Below are positions 1 through 10,165 of a stretch of DNA of 64,000 nucleotides, piece by piece. The DNA comes from Branchipolynoe longqiensis. Lineage: Eukaryota; Annelida; Polychaeta; Phyllodocida; Polynoidae. Both the position numbers and the translations under genes were made by a program. The notes under the pieces were generated by a model. The model was not told the origin of the DNA. It was given only the letters and a program-made list of their open reading frames with translations, and searched no databases. Position 1 is the first letter of the stretch; every line of letters begins with the position of its first letter. The stretch is from NCBI GenBank assembly GCA_030323885.1, contig CM059194.1:8976963-9040962 (forward strand), read 5' to 3'.

Positions 1-862
1 GAGCCCGTTGTGCCTCCGTACACCCTTCCACTGTCCGGCCTACGACACAAAAATCGTCCAGATAGTTAATGCACTCTTCATATCCCTCTCTAACCATACA
101 TCTGACAATAAAATCACTGATTTTTGAGAAGACGAAAGGGCTACTGCTCAGTCCCATGCACAGCCTATTATCCCGCAGATTAATAGGGCCCTCCCCAAAG
201 TCCCAGCTTAGACCTTGGTGCTCCCGGCTGGCCGGGTGTATATTAATCGCCCTATAGGTGTTCGATATATCTATAGTGGCCATATGGTCCCCTTCCTGCA
301 GTAATTTAGTGACGGTCTCAACAGAATTATAGCTAAAGTTTGTCCTGCAAGCCCGAGTGTGCTCGTTCACACAAAAGCCGGTTGGACTCGAGCAGTCCAC
401 AATGGCTCTGAAGTCATCATGGCCCTTGGGCACAGCCCCCATGGGGTGTATACATATACAAGGTTCATCTACAACACACACTAGATCCATAGCTATTTCA
501 TCCCGGAGCCTATTGCTCATCAACTCCCCCATCATACCTTTAGTTATGCACGAGTAATTATCTTGAAAGTAGGCGCTCACACAGTCTGGGTCGATTACCC
601 GATAACCAAGACAGGCCCCCCTGAGGATATACTCCCAGTCGGGGTCCGTGTCGCCGTGGCACATCGCCTCAGCGAAAATACGACATGGTTTAATCTGGGC
701 TGTAGCGCCAGATACCTCATACGTGCAGTTACACATGCCTAGGAGACACGCCGTATAAACATCGATACATTTTTCCACACGCTCGTCACCACATTGGTCA
801 ACTACCCACATCGAGCAGTACAGCTCATCATGCTCTGACCGAGAAGGTCTGGGCCGACTATC
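1..862 (-). CDS. DIRS-like reverse transcriptase ORF, C-terminus beyond window
   Basis: Reading the minus strand from the TAG at 865-863, the frame stays open to position 1. Translation shows conserved DIRS RT blocks in order: KPCRIFAEAM near 700, ILRGACLGYRV near 615, HPMGAVPKGHDDFRAIVDCS near 440-390, DHMATIDIS (motif A) near 285, and YLDDF (catalytic motif C) near 62. Both catalytic Asp positions are present. The first in-frame Met is at 811, but the frame overlaps the upstream cysteine-rich ORF by about 60 bases in another phase, so translation may use a frameshift or internal initiation. The enzyme would copy element RNA to DNA. RNase H is expected further left and cannot be seen. Confidence 0.85.
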
Positions 863-1410
863 CTAAGCCAATCCCCATTTTCATTGCCCAGCCCCGGGTG
901 GATTCTCTCACCCCCATCATGCCTATTGCCAGGGTTCGCCAACACCTCTGCTGCCTCCCCACCTCTCGGAGCCGCCACCTGAATTTCCCCAGCGGCAACC
1001 TTTGTAGTACAGGCACAAACAACATTAGCATCATCACAACTCACAATCCCAGCAACATACATTTCACCTGAAAGTTCAGTACAAGGCACAGCACTTAAAA
1101 AATGTGCATCACCTGAAACATCACAATGCACCGCATCACATTTATCATAATTACGGTCATCTTGAACGATGTATTTACAATGATGAGTATCTTTCCCTGC
1201 ACATTTTCGATTTATTACACAATACTGATCATCAACTACCTCACATACACAGTCCGTCGAGGCCATATTGGCTCCATTGTCCTCAGTCACCTCGCACCTA
1301 TAATCAGTGGACGCCATCTTCGCGTCCTTGTCTTGGCCGCCATCTTGGAAACCATCTGTTTTGGCACGAAATTCAAATTCAACTAGGTCAACTGACGCCA
1401 CGCCCGCCAC
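802..1410 (-). CDS. Cysteine-rich ORF of DIRS-like element (unknown function)
   Basis: A 202-codon frame sits between the gag-like gene and the RT frame. It begins 21 bases after the gag stop and overlaps the RT frame at its 3' end. The protein is acidic and has many Cys residues in the middle (two related ASTDxxCEV blocks, then spaced single cysteines), which suggests metal binding or disulfides. I recognise no domain. DIRS elements usually have gag followed by RT/RH, so an extra cysteine-rich ORF is unusual. It could also be the N-terminal part of a pol polyprotein joined to RT by a frameshift. It is very probably expressed, given its position and lack of stops. Confidence 0.55.
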   Translation of the reverse strand: MAGVASVDLVEFEFRAKTDGFQDGGQDKDAKMASTDYRCEVTEDNGANMASTDCVCEVVDDQYCVINRKCAGKDTHHCKYIVQDDRNYDKCDAVHCDVSGDAHFLSAVPCTELSGEMYVAGIVSCDDANVVCACTTKVAAGEIQVAAPRGGEAAEVLANPGNRHDGGERIHPGLGNENGDWLRIVGPDLLGQSMMSCTARCG

Positions 1411-1431
1411 TGTAACAGGCTCACATACAAG

Positions 1432-2328
1432 TCAATTTCGCTTACTTTTGCAATCACTTGATGGGTGAGAACCCGATTTGCAATTTAAGCACTTGTGCTC
1501 ATATTCACAACGACGCACGGTGCACCCCTCTTTGTTATAGTTATAAGCGTAACAAAGCTTCCTCAAATTATCATAAGTCTTTCCGGCATATCCCGAACGC
1601 ACAGGCCGCCGGGCGTCCCTGCTACTACGTGTGTTCTCTAGGTTGAAATGGAGCAGAGAGATCTCGTGGTCTCCCATGACAAATGCTTTTAGTCCTTTCT
1701 CCTTCACTTTGTACCTGATGGCCTTATCATAGCCACGATATGCCTGATCAGAGTAGGTTGCCATAGAGGCGTGCATACACATATATGCCACATGGCCAAT
1801 GTATCGCTCCAAATCATCATAGTCAAAGCCCACATGTTTACCGCGCTTACTGCCCCAGATTAAGGCAGCATGGATCAGCTCCATAACCGATAGTTTTTTA
1901 AGGCGCTTCTCGTTCATAGTATATTTGTTTAACGCGAGGTTACTGCGCCTACGCCTCCTTCTCCTCCTCCTGCCGGACCTCCCCGCATCACTGTCTGAGG
2001 CCGAGTCATAGTCGGAGCTGCTATCACTCGGAGAATCGTCTGGCTCGGCAGACGACTCTTCCACCTTTTTTCCGGACGATTTCTTTTTTGTCGTTCGATT
2101 CACCACCGTCACTGCGTCTTCCTCCGGCGATCCAGCGTCCAGTACCGCGCACAGCGCCTTCTTCCTCCGCTCCCATGCTTTTGCCGCCACCAGCCGTCGG
2201 AGCTCCCGCTCCTCGTCATCCTCCTCATAGTCTTCTGTCCCTTCGCCCACGCGCCGGGCAGATTTACTGGCCGTCAGCTCCGCCTGACCAACGGTCTCCT
2301 CACCAGACGATGTTGGTTCCGCCTTCAC
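1432..2328 (-). CDS. Gag-like nucleocapsid protein of DIRS-like element
   Basis: A 298-aa protein. The N-terminal third is acidic and low in complexity, then comes a run of nine arginines (residues about 119-128), a structured middle (about 140-250), and a C-terminal zinc-binding region. From residue about 259 this has a CX9CX4CX3H finger followed directly by CX2CX4HX4C, a retroviral-type knuckle. A CCCH finger followed by a CCHC knuckle near the C-terminus is what DIRS-type gag proteins show, and it would bind element RNA. The start Met at 2328 gives the longest frame; no downstream Met precedes a conserved region. The frame is intact. Confidence 0.75.
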   Translation of the reverse strand: MKAEPTSSGEETVGQAELTASKSARRVGEGTEDYEEDDEERELRRLVAAKAWERRKKALCAVLDAGSPEEDAVTVVNRTTKKKSSGKKVEESSAEPDDSPSDSSSDYDSASDSDAGRSGRRRRRRRRRSNLALNKYTMNEKRLKKLSVMELIHAALIWGSKRGKHVGFDYDDLERYIGHVAYMCMHASMATYSDQAYRGYDKAIRYKVKEKGLKAFVMGDHEISLLHFNLENTRSSRDARRPVRSGYAGKTYDNLRKLCYAYNYNKEGCTVRRCEYEHKCLNCKSGSHPSSDCKSKRN

Positions 2329-2639
2329 TGACCGTTTGGCTGTCCTCGTCCTTTTACACTTGCTGCCCCGGGGGGATCATGCTCCTCCCCACACATTGCA
2401 CAGATATCGACTGGCATCTTGCCGGTCCGCTCAAACAGGTGCAGGGGCACGTCCACTACAAGCTAGAACTCGCATTAGAATGGGCCGATATGCAGGAGGA
2501 CCGTTGGGAGCTGGAGGCGTGCGCATGCGCCTGACACATTTCCGCCTAGACTTGCCTCGGTCCGCCTGGACGCTCGGAGGCTTGGCGCATGCGTCCGACA
2601 CCTAGCAGGTTTAGACGTGCCTCAGCCCCCTACAGCTGG

Positions 2640-2700
2640 CCGTTCCCCAGGCCCAGTAGAGCAAGGCCATGATGGGGTAGTGGGTTCAAATCCGCCCCAC
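2640..2700 (+). other. tRNA-like box B fragment
   Basis: The segment around 2677-2700 contains GGGTTCAAATCCGCCCC, a good match to the RNA polymerase III box B, with a short flanking stem. No complete cloverleaf or box A is convincing. It is probably the remnant of a tRNA-derived SINE head, not a tRNA gene. Confidence 0.3.
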
Positions 2701-3435
2701 CGACAATAATATCAACAGGTTCCATCCAGAATAATATTTGTATAAATGCTTTATACTACACATTCTTCCTAGAAATGGTCACACAATATAAACAATTTAG
2801 AATGAGGTAAAAAGAGGGAGCACTAGGTGGTCATGCCATGTTACTAGTTACTGGCAGCGCCATGAAAAAATCCAGGAATCGTGCTTTTTTCACCAATATT
2901 CATATGCTCATAACTATTTATGTATGTACTTGATTTTGATGAAACTCCATACCCTAGAAGATCAATATCTGCTCTATCTGATGCTGCTGTTGGATGTAAT
3001 ATATAGTAAGGTTGAATTTCAGTAAAATCCATTTGCATTGTGACTATTTAATCAATTTTCTCTCATCACTGGTGTAACTCAAAACGACTCTGAAAATAGG
3101 CTATCTTCAATTGGCTCGCGCTTCATTGCACTACAATCTAGAAAGTTGTGGATGGTACCAAAAGAAGGGCAATCACATAGGCTTTCTATCCATATATGGT
3201 TTGTCCTGAAATTAGTCAATCATGGAAAATTCTGTTATTTAATTTATTTTTGAACTTTGAAATCATCTACTGAATTTTACCATATTTAAAACCTCCTAAG
3301 AATTTTTGTTACAATAGTTCTCAGCTTTCCGATGGTGCCATCTTGTGCAGCCATATATCAGAACCACCCTGGTCTCTAAACGCTGCTGTCTTTTCCGGCT
3401 TAACGATAGCCTTATAGAAAATTATGATTCAAACT
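2701..3435. other. AT-rich DNA, nothing recognised
   Basis: AT-rich sequence with short random frames only. The stretch 2720-2770 (AATAATATTTGTATAA) resembles text near 55220, which suggests a shared old repeat, but no boundaries can be drawn. Confidence 0.4.
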
Positions 3436-3702
3436 GGCCACACCAGCCGTCCCAAAGCATTAACACTTGAGGGGATCCGCCGCAAATGCGTGGGTTTCCG
3501 GACATAATCAATCCTATGATAGCAGCAGCCGTTCCATGCTGGCCACACCAGCCGGGCCTGAGCCTTAATGCTTTGACAGGATCTGCCACAAATGTGCAGG
3601 TTTGCGGGCTTAATGCTATGGTGGCAGCAGCTGTTTTGGTTGTTCCTATGTGTTATCGTTTGGACGGGATCTGTCGTAAATGCACCGGGCCGGGTTCTGG
3701 GC
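3436..3702. repeat. Degenerate tandem repeat of about 100 bp
   Basis: Three diverged copies of a unit containing GGATCYGCCRCAAATG appear near 3474, 3578 and 3667. Each is followed by text such as GCAGCAGCYGTT and CTGGCCACACCAGCCG. Another scrap (CAGCAGCCGTTCCA) appears near 5855. No coding capacity is supported. Confidence 0.5.
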
Positions 3703-3706
3703 TTAA

Positions 3707-4264
3707 AGGGGCTTTCACACTACGACGTATGGCCTTAGCGTATGCCGAAGTATGCGATTTTCGACCAACACGTTGGCATACAGCGTCATATGTCGAGTAC
3801 CCTTGGGGTACTGCGGCATAGGTCGAGCCGCTAAAAATTGTTTGTGCATGTTAACAATTTTCAATGTATGGCTCGTACGCTCGGTGTATGTCGGCATACG
3901 TTATGCGCATGTTAGGGGTAGGTCGGGATAGGTTGGAACACGTTAGCCATATGTTCAGCCATGCAGTCCGCATACAGCCAACGATGCATAACATAGTAAC
4001 GTACTTTGAACATATGCCTGCCATATCTCCAGCGTACCTAACGTATATGCCATACTTCTAGCGATGAAGTAACATACGTAACGTTGGTAAGCGTACCGTG
4101 AGCATATGCGATAGGTCAGAGATACGTTCATCATACCTTATGTATGTTGTGTGTATGCCCATTTTTATCCCCTGCCCCGGCAAAGTTCGACGAATGCCGA
4201 CGTACTAGCAAATTGTCGTACATTGGGCACGCGCTGACACCGTATGTCGTAGTGTGACAGGCCC
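3707..4264. mobile_element. Non-autonomous TIR element with TTAA target duplication (family B)
   Basis: The left end AGGGGCTTTCACACTACGAC and the right end GTCGTAGTGTGACAGGCCC are inverted repeats, flanked on both sides by TTAA (3703-3706 and 4265-4268). TTAA duplication points to piggyBac-type transposition. There is no transposase frame. The interior is full of CGTATG, CATATG and TACGTT words. Related elements lie at 41480-42012 and 42228-43097. Confidence 0.75.
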
Positions 4265-4268
4265 TTAA

Positions 4269-5578
4269 CGCAATGACAACATTGAATCCTGCATACAGTT
4301 GTGTGTTTGAGACACACAACGACTCCAAGTATGAAGCCAATCCAAATTTCATTCGGCCCCTGGGGCTCAGGATGAAACCTCATTTGGAGGCTTTGTACTT
4401 GGATTTGGATGTATTGGAAGATACCCAGGTCCCAGAACATCCCCCGTGGTCGTTGAGGAAGCCATCGGTCATCCTCCGACTCATGGAACTGAGGAAGTCT
4501 GGGACACATTCACTTGAGTATGAACGACTGTATGCAGAGATTCAAGGCTAGTTTGAAGACCACTTCTCCATGTATACTGATGGTTCGAAAGACCTAAGCC
4601 GGGCAGCTGCTGCAGGAGTTTGCCAGGGCAAGAAATTTGGCGTTTGCATGCCCGATCAGAGCTAGGTTTTTATGGCGGAAGCTCGAGCACTCCTTCTCGC
4701 GTTGGAAGTCGTTGAACTATCCAACTACACTAAATATGTCATATACAGCGATTCGTTTTCCTGCCTGCAAGCTGTTGCTGGGCTAAAAAGGACCACCCTT
4801 TCATGGCAAAGGTCATTTGCAAAATGAACCAGCTGGCAACAGATGGATATGACATCCACTTGTGTTGGGTGCCTGGCCATACCGGCATCCAGGGAAACAA
4901 ACGAGCTGATAGGGCTGTGAAGGAGGCTCTGAACTATGATGTTGAACTGTGTCTGATACCCCACTCTGATCTGAAACCACTAATAGCCACCCACATCAAA
5001 TCCAAATGGCAAAATGATTGGGATGAAAATGTCAACAAATTGCATGAAATTGAATGGGCTATGGGAAAACCACCACAGTCTCATGTGGGGGGTCGGCGGG
5101 ACCAAGTGGTCCTTAGCCGCTGCCGTATTGGCCACTCGTGGCTAACACATGGTTTCCTGCTGAAGGGGGACCCTCCCCCTGAATGTATTGGATGTCAGTC
5201 CCCACTGACAGTCAAGAACATTTTACTAAACTGTGTTGATTTTATGGCACTGTGCCAACAATTTTACACTGCAAACAGCATGCATGACCTTTTTTTACTA
5301 AAGTAAAGCAAGAAGACATTTTAGCCTTTTTAAGGGCAGCTGGTCTGTACCACCTCATATAGTTCATTAAAACAATTTTTATTAATTAATTCTTTCATAT
5401 ATTTTATTTAATTATATGATTCTGAGCTTTTAAAAATTCATAAGTGTCTATTGACACCTAACTGATTGTATGCTTTTACATTATATGTAAAGGCGATGGT
5501 TGAATAAAAAACAAACAGTTCTCGCCGTGAATATGGCCTATGCTGCCGACATGACGTAAAGAAACCACCAATCAATCA
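4269..5578 (+). pseudogene. I-clade (Nimbus-like) non-LTR retrotransposon, 5'-truncated, decayed
   Basis: This begins in the region C-terminal to the RT (LNPAYSCVFETH, then RPLGLRMKPHLE, PEHPPWSLRKPSVIL) and continues into RNase H: YTDGSK near 4572, AEARALLLALE near 4680, YSDSFSC near 4745 and PGHTGIQGNKRAD near 4870. All RNase H acidic positions are visible, but stops (4548-4550 and 4662-4664) and a frameshift near 4795 break the frame. The last intact piece is 4803-5306, ending after a C-terminal zinc-like segment (CIGCQSP). The 3' UTR ends in CACCAATCAATCAAT. Its counterpart at 32905-34835 supplies the upstream RT half. The left end abuts the TTAA element exactly. Confidence 0.85.
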
Positions 5579-5603
5579 ATTACTATTTTGTTGCTCTTCT
5601 CAT

Positions 5604-5845
5604 TTTACCACCTCATAGTTCATTAAAACCTTTTTTATTAATTAATTCTTTCATCTATTTTATTTAATTATATGATTATGAGCTTTTAAAAATTCATAAG
5701 TGTCTATTGACACATAATTGATTGCATGCTTTTTCATTATATGTAAAGGCGATGGTTGAATAAAAAGCAAACAATTCTCGCCATGAATATGGCCTATGCT
5801 CCCTACACGGTGTAAATAAACCACCAATCAATCAATCAATCAATA
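5604..5845 (+). mobile_element. Second Nimbus-like 3' UTR copy with (AATC)n tail
   Basis: This is a near-repeat of 5330-5578 (ACCACCTCATA, the AT-rich block, GAATATGGCCTATGCT) ending in five AATC units at 5826-5845. It is a 5'-truncated insertion or tandem duplication of the 3' end of the same family. It has no coding sequence. Confidence 0.8.
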
Positions 5846-5974
5846 AAGCAATGACAACAGCAGCCGTTCCACAGCGTATATGCCGGCGGACAGCTAGGGG
5901 GTCTTAGAATGTGCAGTTCATCATAGGTGAGTGTAAAAACTGATATGGTTATACGACCCTGGGCCATCCTCCGG

Positions 5975-6245
5975 CGCACCATGCATGTACCTGCATGTTG
6001 CTATGTGCCCGTTGCTATGGAAGCAACATGCTTGGATCTACATGTTGCTATATGGCCATTGCTATGTGAGCAATATGCTTGTATTTACATGTTGTATGGG
6101 TGTTAGCGTGTGTGTACTATGCATGTACCTGCATGTTGCTATATTATATGCCCTTTGCTATGTGAGCAATACGCTTGTATCTATGTTCTGTACTGGTGTT
6201 GGTCTGCGTGTACCATGTATGTACCTGATTGTTGCTATGTGTCCG
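5975..6245. repeat. Degenerate repeat rich in ATGTACCTGCATGTTGCTAT
   Basis: About two and a half units of roughly 130 bp, each with TACCTGCATGTTGCTAT, GCTATGTGAGCAAT and GCTTGTAT, run up to the next exon. Short open frames here come from the repeat. Confidence 0.5.
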
Positions 6246-6283
6246 TTACTATGACCGTGACACATGACCCGTCCGTCCTTCAG

Positions 6284-6543
6284 GTGACGTCATGTCTGAC
6301 GAGTGTGACGCCTTCTGTGGCCTGTGTGGGATATGCACCGTGTGCTGTGAGACGGTCGTGCTCTGCTTTGACTCCGGGAGCGGTCAACCGGGGCAGTCAG
6401 TGAAGCCAGACGAGCAGCAGGCCTTCTCCAACCTGCACCCTCCACCTGCCCTCACCACACAACCAGGGCCAGGTGAGGAGCCGGCCACCGGTGTGCCGGC
6501 TGTCCTGCCACCGTCCTACAGCGAGGCGGTCAGTGCGCAGTGA
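6284..6543 (+). CDS. Small cysteine-rich protein with PPxY motif (83 aa); coding from 6292
   Basis: An exon-like block of higher GC follows a good 3' splice site (GTCCGTCCTTCAG, exon from 6284). The ATG at 6292 opens an 83-aa frame ending in TGA at 6541-6543. Residues 5-25 hold seven cysteines in CX3CX2CX2CX2CC spacing with a hydrophobic run between, as in palmitoylated or membrane-apposed peptides. The middle is Pro/Gln/Glu-rich. Residues 73-76 are PPSY, a PPxY ligand for WW domains, typically of NEDD4-family ubiquitin ligases. I do not recognise the family. It could be a whole small protein with a 5' UTR exon upstream, or a final exon. Downstream comes a (CAT)n microsatellite and no further coding sequence. 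Confidence 0.55.
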
Positions 6544-6597
6544 CATCATCATCGTCGTCATCATCTTTGTCATCATCATCATCATCATCATCATCAA
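6543..6597. repeat. (CAT)n microsatellite after the PPxY exon
   Basis: CATCAT/CGT units at 6543-6597, directly after the stop codon, therefore probably in the 3' UTR. Confidence 0.8.
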
Positions 6598-6599
6598 TC

Positions 6600-7225
6600 C
6601 CTTAACCGTGAGGTTCATTGGAGCACCACCGATGACTGTGCGGCCAGTTTTCCCTGTTCTCCGCTGTCCTCTGGAACTAAGTCTTGCCAATAATTTCCAG
6701 GCCCATCCATTCCCTGATGTCTTCGCACCTCTTTCTATGTCTGCCTTGTCTTCTTCCCCTTTTCACTGTGCCTTTCAAGATGGCATGGGTCAGACCCGAT
6801 GAATGGGAAATATTGCCACACCACTGCTGTTTGCATTTCTTTACGGTTGTCAGGAGATTTTTGTGTGGTCCAATTGCCTGCTGGATCTTGGCATCGACTT
6901 TGTCGTTGATAACGTGGTGTTTGCATGAGATGTGGCATGACAGGTGACGGTCAGGGGTGAACTGTCAGTTCCACACCTGTCAATTACATGGCTGTCAGTT
7001 CCACGGCTGTCAGTTCCACGGCGATTCGTAGTCACACAACCCACACAGGAAGCAGAACTCTTGAGCCACCTGGATAACGATGCAGTAACCTATGAAAAAG
7101 AAGAAGAAGAAGCAACGTTTGAAGGGGTCCTGACCGCAGCGCTGTTTTACATAGCGTTAAAACCCTGGTGTTAAATTGGGGTACTTCTGTATGTTTTTGA
7201 CTTACAGTAAAAGTATTTATTAAAT
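6600..7225 (+). other. Probable 3' UTR/intergenic DNA with short repeats
   Basis: No conserved coding sequence. At 6960-7022 the phrase CTGTCAGTTCCAC repeats three times (the first two 35 bases apart, the last two 17). TATTTATTAAAT at 7214-7224 could serve as an AT-rich cleavage signal, but no clear AATAAA is placed for the preceding exon. Confidence 0.35.
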
Positions 7226-7430
7226 TTAAAGCCACATAATCTGATGGTTTTGACGTTCTACCTTTTTTGTTGTTGTTGAGAAGTATATTAAGCTGATCAT
7301 GATAGTCTACTTTACGTTATTTTGGAATAACGTTGATTATAAATGGTTTACACTGCTAACTTTGGAGAAATGTGAAATGAAAGCATGCAAAATGGATTTG
7401 GTGTGTAGGCCTACACTGAAATGCTGGACA
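7226..7430 (+). mobile_element. MITE family A, diverged partial copy
   Basis: TTAAAGCCACATAATCTGATGG matches the family A terminus (compare 17804, 29357 and 63007), and the following text (ATAGTCTACTTTACG, GAAAGCATGCAAAATGGATTTGG) follows the family order. The right terminus is missing. Confidence 0.6.
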
Positions 7431-8060
7431 TGGTAGGCTTTGTTTAATCGTTGTGAGGCAGAGTAATATAATGGCGGGGCACTACCCTACCAACAAGACC
7501 TGAGACGATGTATGCATGCTAATCATGGCAGACTTACAGAGACTTACAGATCCTCTTCTGGCTGATTGAGACCCTATTGGGCCTCTAATGCCAGCTCGTT
7601 ATGCTAATAAAATAACTTTTTTTTTGCACACACATGGAGGTCGATGGAGCCCTGAAGTCATATAATTGTGGGTGTCCTCTCCAATGACATGAGCAGACAC
7701 AGGTAAACACTCCTGGGCAAAGGAACAGAGCAAGACAGCACCACAGCTGTCTAGCGTTGAAAACAAGCACCCTGACGGGAGCTTATACGTTATGGGCAGA
7801 GTAAATACCTCGTCAATTAAAATTCTTTAAAAAAAAAATGTCTGTCCAGCCTTCTCTCAAATGTACAGCAGCACCGGACTCAGAGCTACACTGGCATGCT
7901 CCATGAAAGTCTAAATAAAAATGTAAAATTCAAGACCTAAATGCACTGGGATTGGTCCCACTGCTTCACTGGTCACAGCTGGTCCAGTGTATTATTAACA
8001 ACCCCACCCCAACAACATAATTCATAAACTCACAACTAACTACACTAGAGTTACACTAGA
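7431..8060. other. Nothing recognised
   Basis: Ordinary AT-rich DNA without conserved frames, repeats or tRNA-like boxes that I can support. Confidence 0.4.
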
Positions 8061-8160
8061 ATATTTCTAACAAACTGACATGTATATACTGTGAAAGTAC
8101 AATGTCTGAACACTTTGACTTCTGGATACTGAATGCTTTATTCACCTTTGGATCAAGGGA
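8061..8160 (+). repeat. Dispersed repeat shared with 54940-55010
   Basis: TGTGAAAGTACAATGTCTGA and CTGGATACTGAATGCTTTATTCAC recur with few changes at 54948-55008. The family is unknown; it may be a retroelement terminus. Confidence 0.55.
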
Positions 8161-8531
8161 AAAGGTGTACATACAACTTACCAACAATAATATCATTAGG
8201 TAAAGAGGTTACAAAATTAGGGAAAAATTGTTTTATGTGGTCAATAGTCCTGGCAAGAGCGTACAGGCAATTAAGAACCTTTCCTCTTAGTATGCCTTTA
8301 TTCGGAATTAAAGTGGAGGGGAAATATTATTTTGACACAGCACCCCCATTTGGATGTGGGACATCCAGTATGCCTTGTGCCAGAACAACGTCAGCTGCAG
8401 TGCATTTAATGACTAAAAAGGTTTTTTTCGCATTGTACATGTTATGTTGTAACATGTATAATTCGTCACAACAACAGATCCCTGGTGTAACCATGTTATG
8501 TGTAGTCTTAGCAAGTAAGGTACTGCCTGCC

Positions 8532-8725
8532 TAGAACCAGTTAACGCTAGCTATCCTGGTATTACGTCAGAGATATCCCTGCCCCCACTGTCCATAGTAA
8601 CTAGCTTTTAAACCATAGAAAAAATTACAATCTTGATAGAGAATACGTTATTCCCTCAGTTTTGCTACACATAACTAACCCCTACCAGGGACCGGCTAAC
8701 GTTAGTTATCCTAGCAACGCGTCAC
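8532..8725. repeat. Direct repeats before Ngaro-like element
   Basis: ACCAGTTAACGCTAGCTATC (8532) and ACCGGCTAACGTTAGTTATC (8690) are followed by similar CTRG...CGTCA text. DIRS/Ngaro elements carry such split direct repeats outside their coding region, so these may belong to the element at 8889-11601. Confidence 0.4.
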
Positions 8726-8888
8726 AAAATACAAAAGCCTCGGTATCTGTAGTAATTTAACGCGACCATAGTAATAACAATCACAAATTTCATAGCAACA
8801 TAGTCAATGTGGTCTTCCCTGAGTATCAGTTAGTCAGTTATTCGCTTGAGCTCATACAGATAACAGTCAACAGACAGAGAATTCCTTT

Positions 8889-10165
8889 ATGGAACCGTTA
8901 AGAGAAACGGGCATAATGAGAAATGCTAAGAGCAAGCGTAATATTGCAGTAGAGAGGGTCGCTGAGCCAGGGCCATCGGCAAGTGCAGATGTTTGTGAAC
9001 AGCCTGAGGCCAAGAAAAGGAAGATCGAGGCTTCTGCTGCCTCTGCTGTTGTGCCTTTGGATGCTTTTCAACAGTTATTTAGGATGCACTTGGGACAGAT
9101 GAACTTGAATCGCAGTAAGTCTCCAAGCGGAGTCGCAGTAAGTCTCCAGTAGTCACAAGGTCATCCCGGTTTCCTAATATCCAGGTCAGTGGTTCAGAGT
9201 TACGTCAAAATAATGTGGCGACATCTGTTGACTGTCTGGCGAGGTCTGGTCAGAGGTTAGAGTATAACCATGTTGAATCGGACAATGTCCGTTGGGTGCC
9301 ATCTGTAGGGAATACCGCCACTGACGAGTCAAGAGCATCCATTCAAAAATGACGTCAAGATGATCAGTCTGAGTGTAGGGAGGATCTTATTCAGCGAGAT
9401 AATGAGTCTCCCTCGTGGTACAGGAGTGCCAGGGGTTGTTCATATAATGAAAGGTCAAGGGAGGATTTAGACTAGCTTTTGCCAGGTGCTGGTACAGCCA
9501 TAAGGACATCCAGAGATAAGAAAGTCTTGTCATTCCCGCATGAGTTTGTCATTAGAAACAACAGAAAGACCCGACTGGAGATGGGGGATAGTAGCTGGGA
9601 TGAATATCTAAGTGCCCTGTTTAGGATGTGCGACAGTAGGGAGGTGCCAAAGTGGTGGGTACCATATATAAGAAAACATATGAAGCAGTTATTTATGCCT
9701 AATGGCAGGTGATTGGGTCTGGATAACTTGCTTAACTTGGTCTGAAAGAATTTTCGCGATGACCGATGATGGTAGACTGCCAGATGGGTGGATGGATAAC
9801 CTGGCTATTAAGGACGTCCAAAGGGATGTATGTCAGGTGGGCTCACACCGTAAACTTAGGGGGTGACGACTAAACAGGAGGGGCAGGAAGAATACAGGTA
9901 CAGGACAACTTATAGTATGGAAACGAATGGGCTCCCTTGTGCCGACTGGAACATAGGGAAACAGTGCGATTTCTTTACATTGCATGGTATACTCCCGGAC
10001 AGGTCTGCTCATATATGTAGTTGGTGCGTGTTACAGTATAGAAGATCTAACGCACACAGGGAGGTGGACTGTAATAATAAATGGAGGCTGACATTTAGAG
10101 CAAATGATCCCAAAGTACAGTCGAAGGAAGTTGAGATGGAGAAGGGTTTTCAAGGGCCGGCCTAG
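8889..10165 (+). pseudogene. Gag-like gene of Ngaro/DIRS element, broken
   Basis: Three separated pieces. 8889-9152 has a basic PEAKKRKIE patch and a hydrophobic segment. 9479-9712 carries SFPHEFVIRNNRKTRLEMG, then WWVPYIRKHMK. 9863-10165 carries a cysteine/histidine region (CADWNIGKQCDF, HG, AHICSWCVLQ) of the kind seen at the C-terminus of Ngaro/DIRS gag. Stops between the pieces (for example TAG at 9472-9474 and the end at 9710) mean no intact product. Confidence 0.65.

Larger units (their letters stand above)
1..2600 (-). mobile_element. DIRS-type tyrosine-recombinase retrotransposon, partial
   Basis: Three minus-strand reading frames lie in retroelement order: a gag-like protein (1432-2328), a cysteine-rich ORF (802-1410), then a reverse-transcriptase frame running off the left edge. 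The RT motifs (IHPMGAVPKGHDDF, RAIVDCSSPTG, DHMATIDISNTYRAI, YLDDFCVVG) are typical of DIRS/Ngaro elements, not of LTR or LINE RTs. RNase H and tyrosine recombinase, if present, lie left of the window. The right end is not defined; 2334-2600 is non-coding and GC-rich, presumably leader or terminal repeat. The frames are long and undamaged, so this copy is fairly young. Confidence 0.85.
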
